From: Kutzneria sp044547355
GTDB taxonomy: Bacteria > Actinomycetota > Actinomycetes > Mycobacteriales > Pseudonocardiaceae
Direction: 5' to 3'
Assembly (NCBI RefSeq): GCF_044547355.1
Contig: NZ_JBIUAG010000001.1
Location: 558,001 to 622,000, forward strand
Length of the DNA: 64,000 bases
The position numbers and the translations under genes are program-made. Below the pieces are notes generated by a model. It saw only the letters and a program-made list of their open reading frames with translations. It was not told the DNA's origin and did not search any database. Shown in pieces: positions 51,194 through 59,626 of the stretch (positions are counted from its first letter, which is position 1; the number at the start of each line of letters is the position of its first letter).

Positions 51194-52302
51194 CCGCGCG
51201 CCTCCCTCGGCAGGCCGAGCACCCGTTCCGCGATGATGTTGCGTTGGATCTCGTCGGATCCGCCGTAGATCGTGTCGGCCCGGCTGAACAGGAACAGCCG
51301 CTGCCAGCGGTCGAAGTCCTCGCCGACGACCATGGACTCCGGGCCGCGGGCCCGCATCGCCAGCTCGCCCAACCGCCTGTGCCAGCCGGCCCACAGCAGC
51401 TTGCTCACCGACGGGTCGGATCCCTTGGTGCGCAGGGCATGCGACCGCATGACGCTCAGCTCGACCGCCGCCCGCGACAACTGTTCTTGCAGCACAACGT
51501 CTTCCGGGTCGGCGATGGCCAGCAGATCGTCGAGTTCACGCCGGAAGCCGACCTGCTGGCCCAGGGTCGCCGCGCCCCGCTCGTACGCCAGCGTGGCCAT
51601 CGCCACCGCCCAGCCGCCGCCCGGTTCGCCGACGACCAGGTCCGCGTCGGTCCGAGCGCCGTCGAAGAAGACCTCGTTGAACTCGGCCGTGCCGGTCAGC
51701 TGCCGGATCGGCCGGACCTCGATCCCCGGCTGCCGCATCGACACCAGCAGATAGGACAACCCCTTGTGCCCCACCGATCCCGGGGTCGTCCGGGCCAACA
51801 CGAAGCACCAGTCCGACAGGTGGGCCAGCGAGGTCCACACCTTCTGTCCGGTGATCACCCACTGGTCGTCGACCAGCCGCGCCGAGGTGGCGACGGCAGC
51901 GAGGTCCGAGCCGGCGCCGGGCTCGGAGTAGCCCTGGCACCAGAGTTCGTCGACGGCCCGGATCCTGGGCAGGAACCGGGCCCGCTGCTTCGGCGTGCCG
52001 AGGTCGATCAGCGTGGGGCCCACCAGGTTCTCGCCCAGATGGTTCACCCGCGCGGGCGCGTCCGCGAGGGCGTATTCCTCGTGGAACGCGACCTGATCGT
52101 CGAACGTCATGCCCCGGCCGCCGTGCTCGACCGGCCAGGCCGGGCAGGTCCAGCCGTGCGCGGCCAGGTGCCGCTCCCACTCCAGGCGGGCCTCGAACGC
52201 CTCGTGCTCGCGACCGGGCCCGCCGAGCCCCTTCAGCTCGGCGAAGCGCCCCACGAGATGCTCGGCGAGCCACCGCCGGATCTCGGACCTGGTCATGGCC
52301 AT
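51190..52302 (-). CDS. fadE30: Acyl-CoA dehydrogenase, FadE30-like
   Basis: A 370-residue acyl-CoA dehydrogenase: WPVEHGGRGMTFDDQVAFHE, QGYSEPGAGSDLAAVATSAR, and C-terminal IYGGSDEIQRNIIAERVLGL. In the HIP pathway FadE30 dehydrogenates 5-OH-HIP-CoA. ATG 52302 has TAGCCT 6 nt upstream, inside a palindrome (52307-52320), so the mRNA may be leaderless and repressible by KstR2. First gene of the - strand operon fadE30-ipdF-kstR2-fadA6. Confidence 0.82.
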   Translation of the reverse strand: MAMTRSEIRRWLAEHLVGRFAELKGLGGPGREHEAFEARLEWERHLAAHGWTCPAWPVEHGGRGMTFDDQVAFHEEYALADAPARVNHLGENLVGPTLIDLGTPKQRARFLPRIRAVDELWCQGYSEPGAGSDLAAVATSARLVDDQWVITGQKVWTSLAHLSDWCFVLARTTPGSVGHKGLSYLLVSMRQPGIEVRPIRQLTGTAEFNEVFFDGARTDADLVVGEPGGGWAVAMATLAYERGAATLGQQVGFRRELDDLLAIADPEDVVLQEQLSRAAVELSVMRSHALRTKGSDPSVSKLLWAGWHRRLGELAMRARGPESMVVGEDFDRWQRLFLFSRADTIYGGSDEIQRNIIAERVLGLPREARG

Positions 52303-52306
52303 GCCC

Positions 52307-52338
52307 GTAGGCTAGCCTACCAAGCAGTTGCTTGGTAG
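52307..52338. promoter_or_regulatory. Probable KstR2 operator region between fadE30 and fadD3
   Basis: Two overlapping palindromes: GTAGGCTAGCCTAC (52307-52320, perfect) and an inverted repeat with 10-bp arms CTACCAAGCA / TGCTTGGTAG and a 2-bp spacer (52317-52338). The published mycobacterial KstR2 motif has CAAG and CTTG separated by 2 bp; here the CAAG...CTTG halves are 6 bp apart, so the site is a variant. Both divergent operons start within 10-15 bp. Confidence 0.7.
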
Positions 52339-52346
52339 GAGGTGTT

Positions 52347-53786
52347 ATGGCGCCTGGCACCATTCCCGCGGCGGTCGACGCGGCGGCGGAGCGCTTCGGC
52401 GACCACGAGGCGCTTGTCGACGGCGATGTCCGCCTGACCTACCGTGACCTGCGCGTACGCGTCCGGCAGCTGGCCGCCGTGTTCGCGGCCGGCGGGATCG
52501 GCCCCGGCGACCGGGTGGCGATCTGCGCGCCCAACACCTGGCACTGGGTCGTCGCCGCGCTGGGGGCCAGCTACGCCGGCGGCGTGCTGGTGCCGTTGAA
52601 CACCCGGTTCACCGCGTCCGAGATGCAGGACGTGATCGAGCGCAGCGAGGCCGCCGCCCTGGTCGTGGACGCGGATTTCCTTGGCCGGAACCGGTTGCAG
52701 GAGCTTCGGGCCATCGGCGGGGCGCCCGAGTTCACGCTGACCGTCGAGGATTGGGCGTTCACCGCGGAGGTCGACGCCGCGCCGGTCGGGCCGGAGGACA
52801 TCAGCGACATCCTCTACACCTCCGGCACCACCGGCCGGAGCAAGGGGGCGATGAGCGCGCACCGGCAGGCGCTGGCCGTGGCCGCCGCCTGGGCCGACTG
52901 CGGCGCCGTCGTGGCCGGCGACCGGTACCTGGTGATCAACCCGTTCTTCCACAGTTTCGGTTACAAGGCCGGCATTCTCGTCTGCCTGCTGACCGGCGCC
53001 ACGCTCGTGCCGCAGGCGGTGTTCAACGTGGCGCGCACCCGTGAACTCGTCGAGCAGGAGCGGATCACCATCCTGCCCGGCCCACCGACGATCTACCATT
53101 CGCTGCTGGCCGAACCCGGTTGCGACACCTTGAGATTGGCGGTCACGGGCGCGGCCCCGGTGCCGGTCACGCTGGCCGAGCGGATGCAGAAGCGCTTCGG
53201 CACCGTGCTCACCGCGTACGGGCTGACCGAGGCGGTGGTGGCGACCATGTGCCGTCCCGACGACGACGCCGAGACCGTGTCGCACACCTCCGGCCGCGCG
53301 ACGGCGGGCTTCGAGGTGCGGATCGCCGACTCGGGCGAGATCCTGTTGCGGGGCCCCAATGTGATGATCGGCTACCTGAACGACGCGGCCGCCACCGAGC
53401 AGGCCATCGACGCCGACGGCTGGCTGCACACCGGCGACGTCGGCGCCCTCGACGACCGCGGCTACCTGACGATCACCGACCGCCTCAAGGACATGTACGT
53501 GTGCGGCGGCTTCAACGTCTATCCGGCCGAGGTCGAGCAGGCCCTGGCCCGGCTGGACGGCGTGATCGAGTCGGCGGTGATCGGCGTGCCCGACGAACGG
53601 CTGGGCGAGGTCGGCAAGGCCTTCGTGGTGTCGAGGAACCGACTGTCCACTGAGGACGTGATCGAGCACTGCCGGGCCCTGGTGGCCAACTACAAGGTGC
53701 CCAGACACGTGGTGTGGCTCGACAGCCTGCCCAGGAACGCGTCCGGCAAGGTGCTCAAGCGCCAGTTACGGGAGGAGTCCCGGTGA
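52347..53786 (+). CDS. fadD3: Acyl-CoA synthetase, FadD3-like
   Basis: A 479-residue AMP-forming ligase: ILYTSGTTGRSKGAMSAHRQ, ITILPGPPTIYHSLL, TAYGLTEAVVATMC, WLHTGDVGALDDRGYLTITD and RNASGKVLKRQLRE (C-terminal lysine loop). FadD3 activates HIP with CoA and so starts ring C/D breakdown. ATG 52347 follows GGAGGTGTT; a TTG at 52332 is less good. First gene of the + strand operon. Confidence 0.85.
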   Translation: MAPGTIPAAVDAAAERFGDHEALVDGDVRLTYRDLRVRVRQLAAVFAAGGIGPGDRVAICAPNTWHWVVAALGASYAGGVLVPLNTRFTASEMQDVIERSEAAALVVDADFLGRNRLQELRAIGGAPEFTLTVEDWAFTAEVDAAPVGPEDISDILYTSGTTGRSKGAMSAHRQALAVAAAWADCGAVVAGDRYLVINPFFHSFGYKAGILVCLLTGATLVPQAVFNVARTRELVEQERITILPGPPTIYHSLLAEPGCDTLRLAVTGAAPVPVTLAERMQKRFGTVLTAYGLTEAVVATMCRPDDDAETVSHTSGRATAGFEVRIADSGEILLRGPNVMIGYLNDAAATEQAIDADGWLHTGDVGALDDRGYLTITDRLKDMYVCGGFNVYPAEVEQALARLDGVIESAVIGVPDERLGEVGKAFVVSRNRLSTEDVIEHCRALVANYKVPRHVVWLDSLPRNASGKVLKRQLREESR

Positions 53787-54628
53787 CCGACGAGGTCGTC
53801 CGCTACGAACGCGTGGGCGCGATCGCGACCGTGACCATGAACCGGCCCCGGTACCGCAACGCCCAGAACTCGGCCATGACCTACGCCCTCGACGCCGCGT
53901 TCGAACGGGCCGTCGACGACGACGAGGCCAAGGTCATCGTGCTGGCCGGGGCCGGCGAGCACTTCTCGGCCGGCCACGACATCGGCACCCCCGGGCGGGA
54001 TGTGGACGTGTCGTTCGACCGCAAGGCCGTGCTGTGGTGGGACCACGTCGACAAGGCCGGCGGCGACCAGCGCTTCGCCCGCGAGAGCGAGGTGTACCTG
54101 GGGATGTGCCGGCGGTGGCGGGAGATCCCCAAGCCCATGATCGCCATGGTGCAGGGCGCGTGCGTCGCCGGCGGGCTGATGCTGGCCTGGGTGTGCGACC
54201 TGATCGTGGCGTCCGAGGACGCGTTCTTCGCCGATCCCGTGGTGCGCATGGGAATTCCCGGCGTCGAGTACTTCGCCCACCCCTGGGTGCTCGGGCCGCG
54301 GGCGGCCAAGGAGGTGCTGTTCACCGGCGATCGGTTCAGCGCCCAGCGGGCGTACGAGTGGGGCATGGTCAACCGTGTCGTGCCGCGCGCGGAGTTGCCC
54401 GACGCCGTCTCGGCGCTGGCCGATCGGATCGCCCAGATGCCCCGGTTCGGGTTGGCGCTGGCCAAGAAGGCGGTCAACCAGTCCGAGGACCAGATGGGCC
54501 TGCGGGCCGGCATGGACTCGGTGTTCGGCCTGCACCACCTGGCCCACGCCCACAACGCCGAGGTGTCGAAGGACCCGCTGGGCGGCATGGACGCCAAGTC
54601 GATGAAGGACAACGCCAGTGGATCTTGA
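53783..54628 (+). CDS. Enoyl-CoA hydratase/isomerase family protein
   Basis: A 281-residue crotonase: ATVTMNRPRYRNAQNSAMTY, LAGAGEHFSAGHDIGTPG (oxyanion loop), VQGACVAGGLMLAWVCDL and FADPVVRMGIPGVEYF. GTG 53783 overlaps the fadD3 stop (GTGA). It is longer than EchA20 (about 247 residues), so I do not equate the two. Its place between fadD3 and fadE31 implies a step in the HIP pathway. Confidence 0.82.
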   Translation: MTDEVVRYERVGAIATVTMNRPRYRNAQNSAMTYALDAAFERAVDDDEAKVIVLAGAGEHFSAGHDIGTPGRDVDVSFDRKAVLWWDHVDKAGGDQRFARESEVYLGMCRRWREIPKPMIAMVQGACVAGGLMLAWVCDLIVASEDAFFADPVVRMGIPGVEYFAHPWVLGPRAAKEVLFTGDRFSAQRAYEWGMVNRVVPRAELPDAVSALADRIAQMPRFGLALAKKAVNQSEDQMGLRAGMDSVFGLHHLAHAHNAEVSKDPLGGMDAKSMKDNASGS

Positions 54629-55724
54629 TGACACCGACGTCGACTTCCGCCTCGACATCCGGTCCTGGCTGGCCGACAACGTACCCCCGACTCTGTCCTC
54701 AATGGACACGGCCGAGGGCTTCGAGCAGCACCGGGAGTGGGAGCGGACCCTGGCCAAGGCGCGCCTTTCCGCTGTCTCCTGGCCGGTCGAGCACGGCGGG
54801 CGGGGTGCGTCGCTGACCGAGTGGCTGGTCTTCGAAGAGGAGTACTGGGCCAGCGGCGCGCCGGGACGGGTGGCGCAGAACGGGATCTTCCTGCTGGCCC
54901 CGACCCTGTACGCGCACGGGACGGTCGAGCAGCAGGAGCGGTTGCTGCCGAGGATGGCCCAGGCGGAGGACATCTGGGCCCAGGCATGGTCGGAGCCGGA
55001 GGCGGGCAGCGACCTGGCGGCGGTGCGGAGCCGGGGCGTGCGCACCGAGGGCGGCTGGTTGTTGAGCGGCCAGAAGACGTGGAGCTCACGGGCGGCCTTC
55101 GCCGACAAGGGGTTCGGGCTGTTCCGGACGGACCCCGACGCGGAGCGGCACCGCGGACTGACGTACTTCCTGTTCGACCTGAGGGCGCCGGGAGTGACCG
55201 TGCGGCCGATCCCGCAGCTGGACGGCGAGGCGGGATTCGCGGAGATCTTCCTGGACGAGGTGTTCGTGCCGGATCACGACGTGCTCGGCGAGCCGGGTGC
55301 GGGCTGGCGGGTGGCCATGAGCACGGCCGGCAACGAACGGGGTCTGTCGCTGCGCAGTCCGGGGCGGTTCTGCGCGGCGGCGGACCGGTTGCTCCAGCTG
55401 TGGCGCGAGGTCGGCGACCCGAGCGACACGGCCATGCGCGACAGGGTGTTGGACGCCTGGACGGGCGCGCAGGCCTACCGGCTGCACGTGTTCGGCTCGC
55501 TGGACCGGCCGGTCGGCGCGGAGGCCAGCGTCACCAAGCTGTTCTGGTCCCAGCTGGATCTGGCCCTGCACGAGACGGCGCTGGAGTTGCTGGGCCCCAG
55601 GGCCGAGCTCCAGGGCCCCTGGCTGGACGGCTACCTGTTCGCGCTGGCCGGCCCGATCTACGCCGGGGCCAACGAGATCCAGCGCAATGTCGTCGCCGAG
55701 CGACTGTTGGGGCTGCCGCGATGA
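54618..55724 (+). CDS. fadE31: Acyl-CoA dehydrogenase, FadE31-like
   Basis: A 368-residue acyl-CoA dehydrogenase: WPVEHGGRGASLTEWLVFEE, QAWSEPEAGSDLAAVRSRGV, and IYAGANEIQRNVVAERLLGL. GTG 54618 overlaps the hydratase gene, and the next gene starts inside its end. In mycobacteria FadE31-FadE32-FadE33 act together on HIEC-CoA-type intermediates; the assignment rests on order within this locus. The fold is complete. Confidence 0.78.
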   Translation: MDLDDTDVDFRLDIRSWLADNVPPTLSSMDTAEGFEQHREWERTLAKARLSAVSWPVEHGGRGASLTEWLVFEEEYWASGAPGRVAQNGIFLLAPTLYAHGTVEQQERLLPRMAQAEDIWAQAWSEPEAGSDLAAVRSRGVRTEGGWLLSGQKTWSSRAAFADKGFGLFRTDPDAERHRGLTYFLFDLRAPGVTVRPIPQLDGEAGFAEIFLDEVFVPDHDVLGEPGAGWRVAMSTAGNERGLSLRSPGRFCAAADRLLQLWREVGDPSDTAMRDRVLDAWTGAQAYRLHVFGSLDRPVGAEASVTKLFWSQLDLALHETALELLGPRAELQGPWLDGYLFALAGPIYAGANEIQRNVVAERLLGLPR

Positions 55725-56524
55725 AGTTCACCCTGTCCGACGAGCAACGCCAATTCGCGCACACGCTCCGCGAGACGCTCAGACGATCGACCGACTGGGA
55801 CACCCTGCTGGCCCTGGGCGTGCCCGAGGTCGAGGCCGCGCCCGACCTGGTGGTGGCCTTCCTGGAGCTGGGCCGGGCCGCCGTGCCGGGTCCGGTGGTC
55901 GAATCCTTTGCCGTGCTGCGGGAACCGTCGGCCACACTGGCCTGGGCCCCGCACGTTCCGTACCTTGTGGACGAAGCCGAGCGCGCCTACGCCGTGGTGG
56001 ACGGTGTTCAACACCGAGCCACCCCGACAACCGCGTTGACCTCCGTCGACCCGTCGCGCCGGCTCTTCGAGTACGAACTCGGCGAAGCCGTCGGGCCGGT
56101 CGATGAGCAGGCGTTCGACCGGGGCGTCCTGGCCTGCTCGGCCCAGCTGGTCGGGCTCGGCCGGGCGCTGCTGGCCAAGACCCGGGACTATGCCTTGCAG
56201 CGCAAGCAGTTCGGCCAGGCCATCGGCAGCTTCCAGGCGGTCAAGCACCAACTCGCCGACGTGCACGTGGCCCTCGAACTGGCCGAGCCGCTGGTGTTCG
56301 GGGCGGCCGTGACGATGAGCCCCCGGGACGTCTCGGCGGCCAAGATCGCCGCCGGATCGGCCGCGTACCAGGCGATGCGCACCGCGTTGCAGCTGCACGG
56401 GGCGATCGGCTACACCGCCGAGTTCGAGCTGAGCCGGTGGCTGCTCAAGGTCCGCGCCCTGGTCACCGCCTGGGGCGCCGAGGCGTTCCACCGGGAGCGG
56501 CTGATGGCGGCGCTATGTGGCTGA
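55721..56524 (+). CDS. fadE32: Acyl-CoA dehydrogenase, FadE32-like (short subunit)
   Basis: A 267-residue acyl-CoA-dehydrogenase-fold protein, about 100 residues shorter than FadE31; the central beta-domain is reduced. KFTLSDEQRQFAHTLRETLR opens it and QLVGLGRALLAKTRDYALQR, QFGQAIGSFQAVKHQLADVH and LQLHGAIGYTAEFELSRWLL close it. Short acyl-CoA dehydrogenases of this kind form alpha2beta2 heterotetramers in steroid catabolism. ATG 55721 overlaps fadE31. Confidence 0.75.
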   Translation: MKFTLSDEQRQFAHTLRETLRRSTDWDTLLALGVPEVEAAPDLVVAFLELGRAAVPGPVVESFAVLREPSATLAWAPHVPYLVDEAERAYAVVDGVQHRATPTTALTSVDPSRRLFEYELGEAVGPVDEQAFDRGVLACSAQLVGLGRALLAKTRDYALQRKQFGQAIGSFQAVKHQLADVHVALELAEPLVFGAAVTMSPRDVSAAKIAAGSAAYQAMRTALQLHGAIGYTAEFELSRWLLKVRALVTAWGAEAFHRERLMAALCG

Positions 56525-57411
56525 CCGACGAACAACTGGCCCTCCAGGACACCGTGGCCCGGCTGCTGGCCAAGGGCCCCGACGACCTGTGGCCGACCCT
56601 GAGCGAGATCGGCGCGCCGGGCCTGGCGATCCCCGAGGAGTTCGGCGGCAGCGGCGCCACCCTCGCCGAGCTGCAAGTGGTCCTGGAGCAACTGGGCCGC
56701 ACCCTCGCGCCGGTTCCGTTGCTGGGCACGGCCATCGCCGCCGAGGCGATCCTGGCCACCGGGAACGTCGAGGCGTGCCAACGGCTCCTGCCGGACATCG
56801 CCGCCGGCCGGGTGGCGGCCTGGCGCCCGGACTCGGAGAAGTTCGTGCTGGACGGCGACAAGGCCGAAGTCCTGCTCGTCGGCCGCCACGGCGTGCTCCA
56901 CGAGATGACCCCCGACCAGGTCACCATCACGCCCCTGACCACCATGGACGAGTCGCGGAGCCTGGCCGCCGTCACCGTCGACCAGCCTCGAAACCCGATC
57001 GGCCGGTACGACGAGACCCGGGTCCGGCGGTTCGCCCTCTCCGCGCTGGCGGCCGAACAGGTCGGCACCGCGGCGAGATGCCTGGAGATGACCGTCGAGT
57101 ACGCCAAGCAGCGGGTCCAGTTCGGGCGGGCGATCGGCAGCTTCCAGGCCGTCAAACACCGCCTGGCCGACATGCACGTGCTGGTCGAGACGGCCCGGTC
57201 GGCCGCATACGACCGCGAGCACCCGGTCGAAGCCAAGATCTACTGCTCCGACGCCCTGACCAGGGTCGCCGCCGAGATGGTCCAGCTGCACGGCGGAATC
57301 GCCATCACATGGGAACACGACGCCCAGCGCTACTTCAAAAGAGCGCACGGCGCCGCGTTCCTGTTCGGCGATCCCGCCGAGCACCTCCGCGCGTATCAGG
57401 TGCGGGGATAG
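56515..57411 (+). CDS. fadE33: Acyl-CoA dehydrogenase, FadE33-like
   Basis: A 298-residue acyl-CoA-dehydrogenase-fold protein: WLTDEQLALQDTVARLLAKG, LAIPEEFGGSGATLAELQVV, RVQFGRAIGSFQAVKHRLAD and MVQLHGGIAITWEHDAQRYF. It is short like FadE32 and probably pairs with it or FadE31. ATG 56515 (preferred to an upstream in-frame start) overlaps fadE32. Its last 16 bp overlap the convergent Acg-like gene. Confidence 0.75.
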   Translation: MWLTDEQLALQDTVARLLAKGPDDLWPTLSEIGAPGLAIPEEFGGSGATLAELQVVLEQLGRTLAPVPLLGTAIAAEAILATGNVEACQRLLPDIAAGRVAAWRPDSEKFVLDGDKAEVLLVGRHGVLHEMTPDQVTITPLTTMDESRSLAAVTVDQPRNPIGRYDETRVRRFALSALAAEQVGTAARCLEMTVEYAKQRVQFGRAIGSFQAVKHRLADMHVLVETARSAAYDREHPVEAKIYCSDALTRVAAEMVQLHGGIAITWEHDAQRYFKRAHGAAFLFGDPAEHLRAYQVRG

Positions 57412-58082
57412 CCGAGTCTGAGCAGGACCTGGGGAGTCAGGTCGGGGCCGACCACCGCGCGGGCCAGCTGCGGACGCATGGGCAGCCGGCAGCCGAGCAG
57501 GCCCCACACGGTGCCCATCAGCAGCACGGCGCTGAACGCCGCCCCGGCGGCGAGCACGTCGTTGGTGGCGATCACCGCCAGCACGCCGGCGTTGCGCAGC
57601 GACTTGGACCGCCGCAGCATCCTCACCCGGGTCTCGTGGTCGACCACGAGGTGCAGCTCCGCCCCCTCGGATGCCGCCTGCGAGGAGAGCCGGCGGAGCA
57701 CCGTCCACGGCACGGCCGCCTCGCTGTAGTCGGCGTCGTCGCTGGTCCGGATGCTGATCGCGGCGGCCATCGCGACCTGCTCCGGGGTGGGCTGCTGGCG
57801 TACGGCGTGGATCGAGGCGACGTGCGTCGGATCGGACGGCATCGTGCCCCGGCGGACCAACGCGCCCCAGCCCGAGGCGGCCAGGGCCACGCGCAGATGG
57901 TGCAGCACCGCGCCCACGCCGAGCAGCACGGTCGGCGGGCTGTCGGGCGTGTCGAGGTGCAGGTGGGCGGCCCCGTCGGTGAGCCGCCACTGGTAACCGC
58001 CGGCGTGGGGAGCGAGGTCGGCGAGGTGGAGCACGGATCGCAGCACCGTGTCGCCGCGGGGCGCCACATTCGTCATCGTCAC
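57396..58082 (-). CDS. Acg-like (Rv2032 family) reduced nitroreductase
   Basis: A 228-residue protein resembling the mycobacterial Acg family of truncated nitroreductases: VLHLADLAPHAGGYQWRLTD, VLLGVGAVLHHLRVALAASG, DPTHVASIHAV and a C-terminal GLLGCRLPMRPQLARAVVG. It is about 100 residues shorter than Acg (about 330), with the middle missing. Acg-type proteins bind FMN in a closed pocket and are linked to dormancy. GTG 58082 follows AGGAGACACCC. The evidence is similarity of pattern only. Confidence 0.65.
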   Translation of the reverse strand: MTMTNVAPRGDTVLRSVLHLADLAPHAGGYQWRLTDGAAHLHLDTPDSPPTVLLGVGAVLHHLRVALAASGWGALVRRGTMPSDPTHVASIHAVRQQPTPEQVAMAAAISIRTSDDADYSEAAVPWTVLRRLSSQAASEGAELHLVVDHETRVRMLRRSKSLRNAGVLAVIATNDVLAAGAAFSAVLLMGTVWGLLGCRLPMRPQLARAVVGPDLTPQVLLRLGYPRT

Positions 58083-58141
58083 GGGTGTCTCCTGACGTCG
58101 TCGATGGCTGCCCCCATCTGGCGTCGATCACAGCATCACGC

Positions 58142-58190
58142 CAGGGTTGCGGCAGGGTTGCGTCAGGGCTGCGCGCCGGCCGTCTACATT
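58142..58190 (+). promoter_or_regulatory. Three 11-bp tandem repeats and -10 upstream of the NlpC/P60-like gene
   Basis: CAGGGTTGCG, CAGGGTTGCG and CAGGGCTGCG begin at 58142, 58153 and 58164, with a strict 11-bp period. The last ends 11 bp before TACATT (58185-58190), a good -10. Such face-of-helix repeats just upstream of a -10 are how SARP- or OmpR-type activators bind. No such regulator gene is in the window. Confidence 0.65.
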
Positions 58191-58218
58191 GTCCGAGGAT
58201 CATCCAAGGAGGACTGAC

Positions 58219-58986
58219 GTGCACGCAGCCGACCTGGCTACGGCCCGCCACCTGCTCAGACCCAGACGGGTCGTGGTGGCGCACCTGGCCGAGGCCGAGG
58301 CGCTCATCGACCACCTGATGCTGCCCGGCGCCGGGGCCAACCTGTACAAGGAGCCCGACGAGCCGAACATCGTCACCTGGGGCGTGCCGGGCGAGCCCGG
58401 GACCTGGTCCAACCAGAGCCAGTGTGCCTCGTTCGTGACGGCGGTGCTGCGGCGGGCCCACCCGTCGTGGGCGCGGTCCCGGTTCTTCACCGAGCACTTC
58501 GACAGCGCCAGCCCGTTCGCCCGTGACTACCAGCGGGTCTTCGCCGCTGGCGGCGCTGCCCACTTCCGCCCGGTCCGGCGCGTGGCCGACCTGCGGCCCG
58601 GCGACCTGATCGCCATCGACTACGCCAACGCCCAGGACACCAACACCGGGCACGTGGTGATGGTCCGGCGCATGCGCGGCGTCTACACCGCCCCGTCGGC
58701 CGGGCTCAACTTCGACGGCGAGATCCAGTACGCCGTGCAGGTCGCCGACTGCACCGCCGAGCCGCACGGCCTGGCCGGGGTCGGCAACTACGAGGACTTC
58801 CCGGACACCCGGATCGCCGGTGACCGGCAGGCCCAGGGCGTCGGGTACGGGCACATGATGTTCTACGCCGACGAGCTGACCGGGGAGTTCACCCGCTACC
58901 GGTGGAGCGTGAACACCAGCTCCGCCGGCGTGTTCGAGGTCGGCGAGCGGCCGGTGTCGGCGGCGCGGGTGGTCAGCGCCGGCTGA
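58219..58986 (+). CDS. NlpC/P60-like cysteine hydrolase without signal peptide
   Basis: A 255-residue protein with a papain-like triad in NlpC/P60 order: Cys69 in SNQSQCASFV, His145 in TNTGHVVMV and Asp177 in QVADCTAEPH. No signal peptide or membrane segment is visible. NlpC/P60 enzymes cut peptidoglycan stems or amide bonds in other substrates; without export it may act in the cytoplasm. GTG 58219 follows AAGGAGGACTGAC, a strong ribosome site. Confidence 0.72.
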   Translation: MHAADLATARHLLRPRRVVVAHLAEAEALIDHLMLPGAGANLYKEPDEPNIVTWGVPGEPGTWSNQSQCASFVTAVLRRAHPSWARSRFFTEHFDSASPFARDYQRVFAAGGAAHFRPVRRVADLRPGDLIAIDYANAQDTNTGHVVMVRRMRGVYTAPSAGLNFDGEIQYAVQVADCTAEPHGLAGVGNYEDFPDTRIAGDRQAQGVGYGHMMFYADELTGEFTRYRWSVNTSSAGVFEVGERPVSAARVVSAG

Positions 58987-59416
58987 GCGTGTCGACCAGC
59001 CGTTCCAGCGAGGACGCGAACCGCTGGGCCTCCTCGTCCGGCCAGTCGGCGGTGGCCTCCTCCAGGTGCCCGACCAGGCGGGACCGCATCGTCTCGACGA
59101 TCTGCTCGCCGGCCGGGGTCAACCGCAGCAGGGTGGCGCGGGCGTCGGCCGGGTCCGGCACCCGGTCGACCAGGCCGGCCTGCTGCAACCGGCTGGCGTA
59201 GCGGGTGGTCGCGGTGCGGTCGATGCCGATCTCCTGCGCCAGGTTGGTGGCGCTGATCGGCTGCCAGCGGGCCACGCCGCTGAGCACCGGATAGGTGGTC
59301 GAGTCCACCCCGTCCAGGCCGGCGACCATGCTGTCGTAGAGGTGGGTGCGGGTGCTGCGGCGCAGCAGCTGCCCGATCGCGGCCTCGATGCGCGCCGACG
59401 TGGTCCGGGACGACAT
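58973..59416 (-). CDS. MarR family transcriptional regulator
   Basis: A 147-residue MarR protein: ATNLAQEIGIDRTATTRYAS (recognition helix) and wing DPADARATLLRLTPAG. ATG 59416 has TATCCT 7 nt upstream with no ribosome site, so it is probably leaderless. Its 3' end overlaps the NlpC/P60-like gene by 14 bp in convergent orientation; it is divergent from the chitinase gene, 210 bp away. Confidence 0.86.
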   Translation of the reverse strand: MSSRTTSARIEAAIGQLLRRSTRTHLYDSMVAGLDGVDSTTYPVLSGVARWQPISATNLAQEIGIDRTATTRYASRLQQAGLVDRVPDPADARATLLRLTPAGEQIVETMRSRLVGHLEEATADWPDEEAQRFASSLERLVDTLSRR

Positions 59417-59549
59417 TCGGGGGAGGATAACCGCCCTCCGGTCCGGCCGGAACACACGGATGTGAACCAGTGGCCGAACGCACCGCCCGGAACGCCCGAA
59501 ACGCCGCTCGACCCGCCCTCGCGTGACCACCCCTCGACCGTTCGGACCC

Positions 59550-59578
59550 TTGACACGACCGGTGGTCTAGTCCAATTG
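59550..59578 (+). promoter_or_regulatory. Chitinase promoter with DasR-like site
   Basis: TTGACA (59550-59555) and CAATTG (59573-59578) are 17 bp apart. TGGTCTAGTCCA (59563-59574) fills the spacer; it differs by one base from the DasR-responsive core TGGTCTAGACCA. DasR binding there would block RNA polymerase until amino sugars release it. Confidence 0.75.
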
Positions 59579-59626
59579 TGAGCAGGCCGTCGCCCTGTCC
59601 TATCCCGCCCACCTCCTGGAGCCAGG

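Noticed and set aside
53783..54628. Naming the hydratase EchA20
   Set aside because: It is longer, and the position differs from mycobacteria; only the crotonase family is supported.
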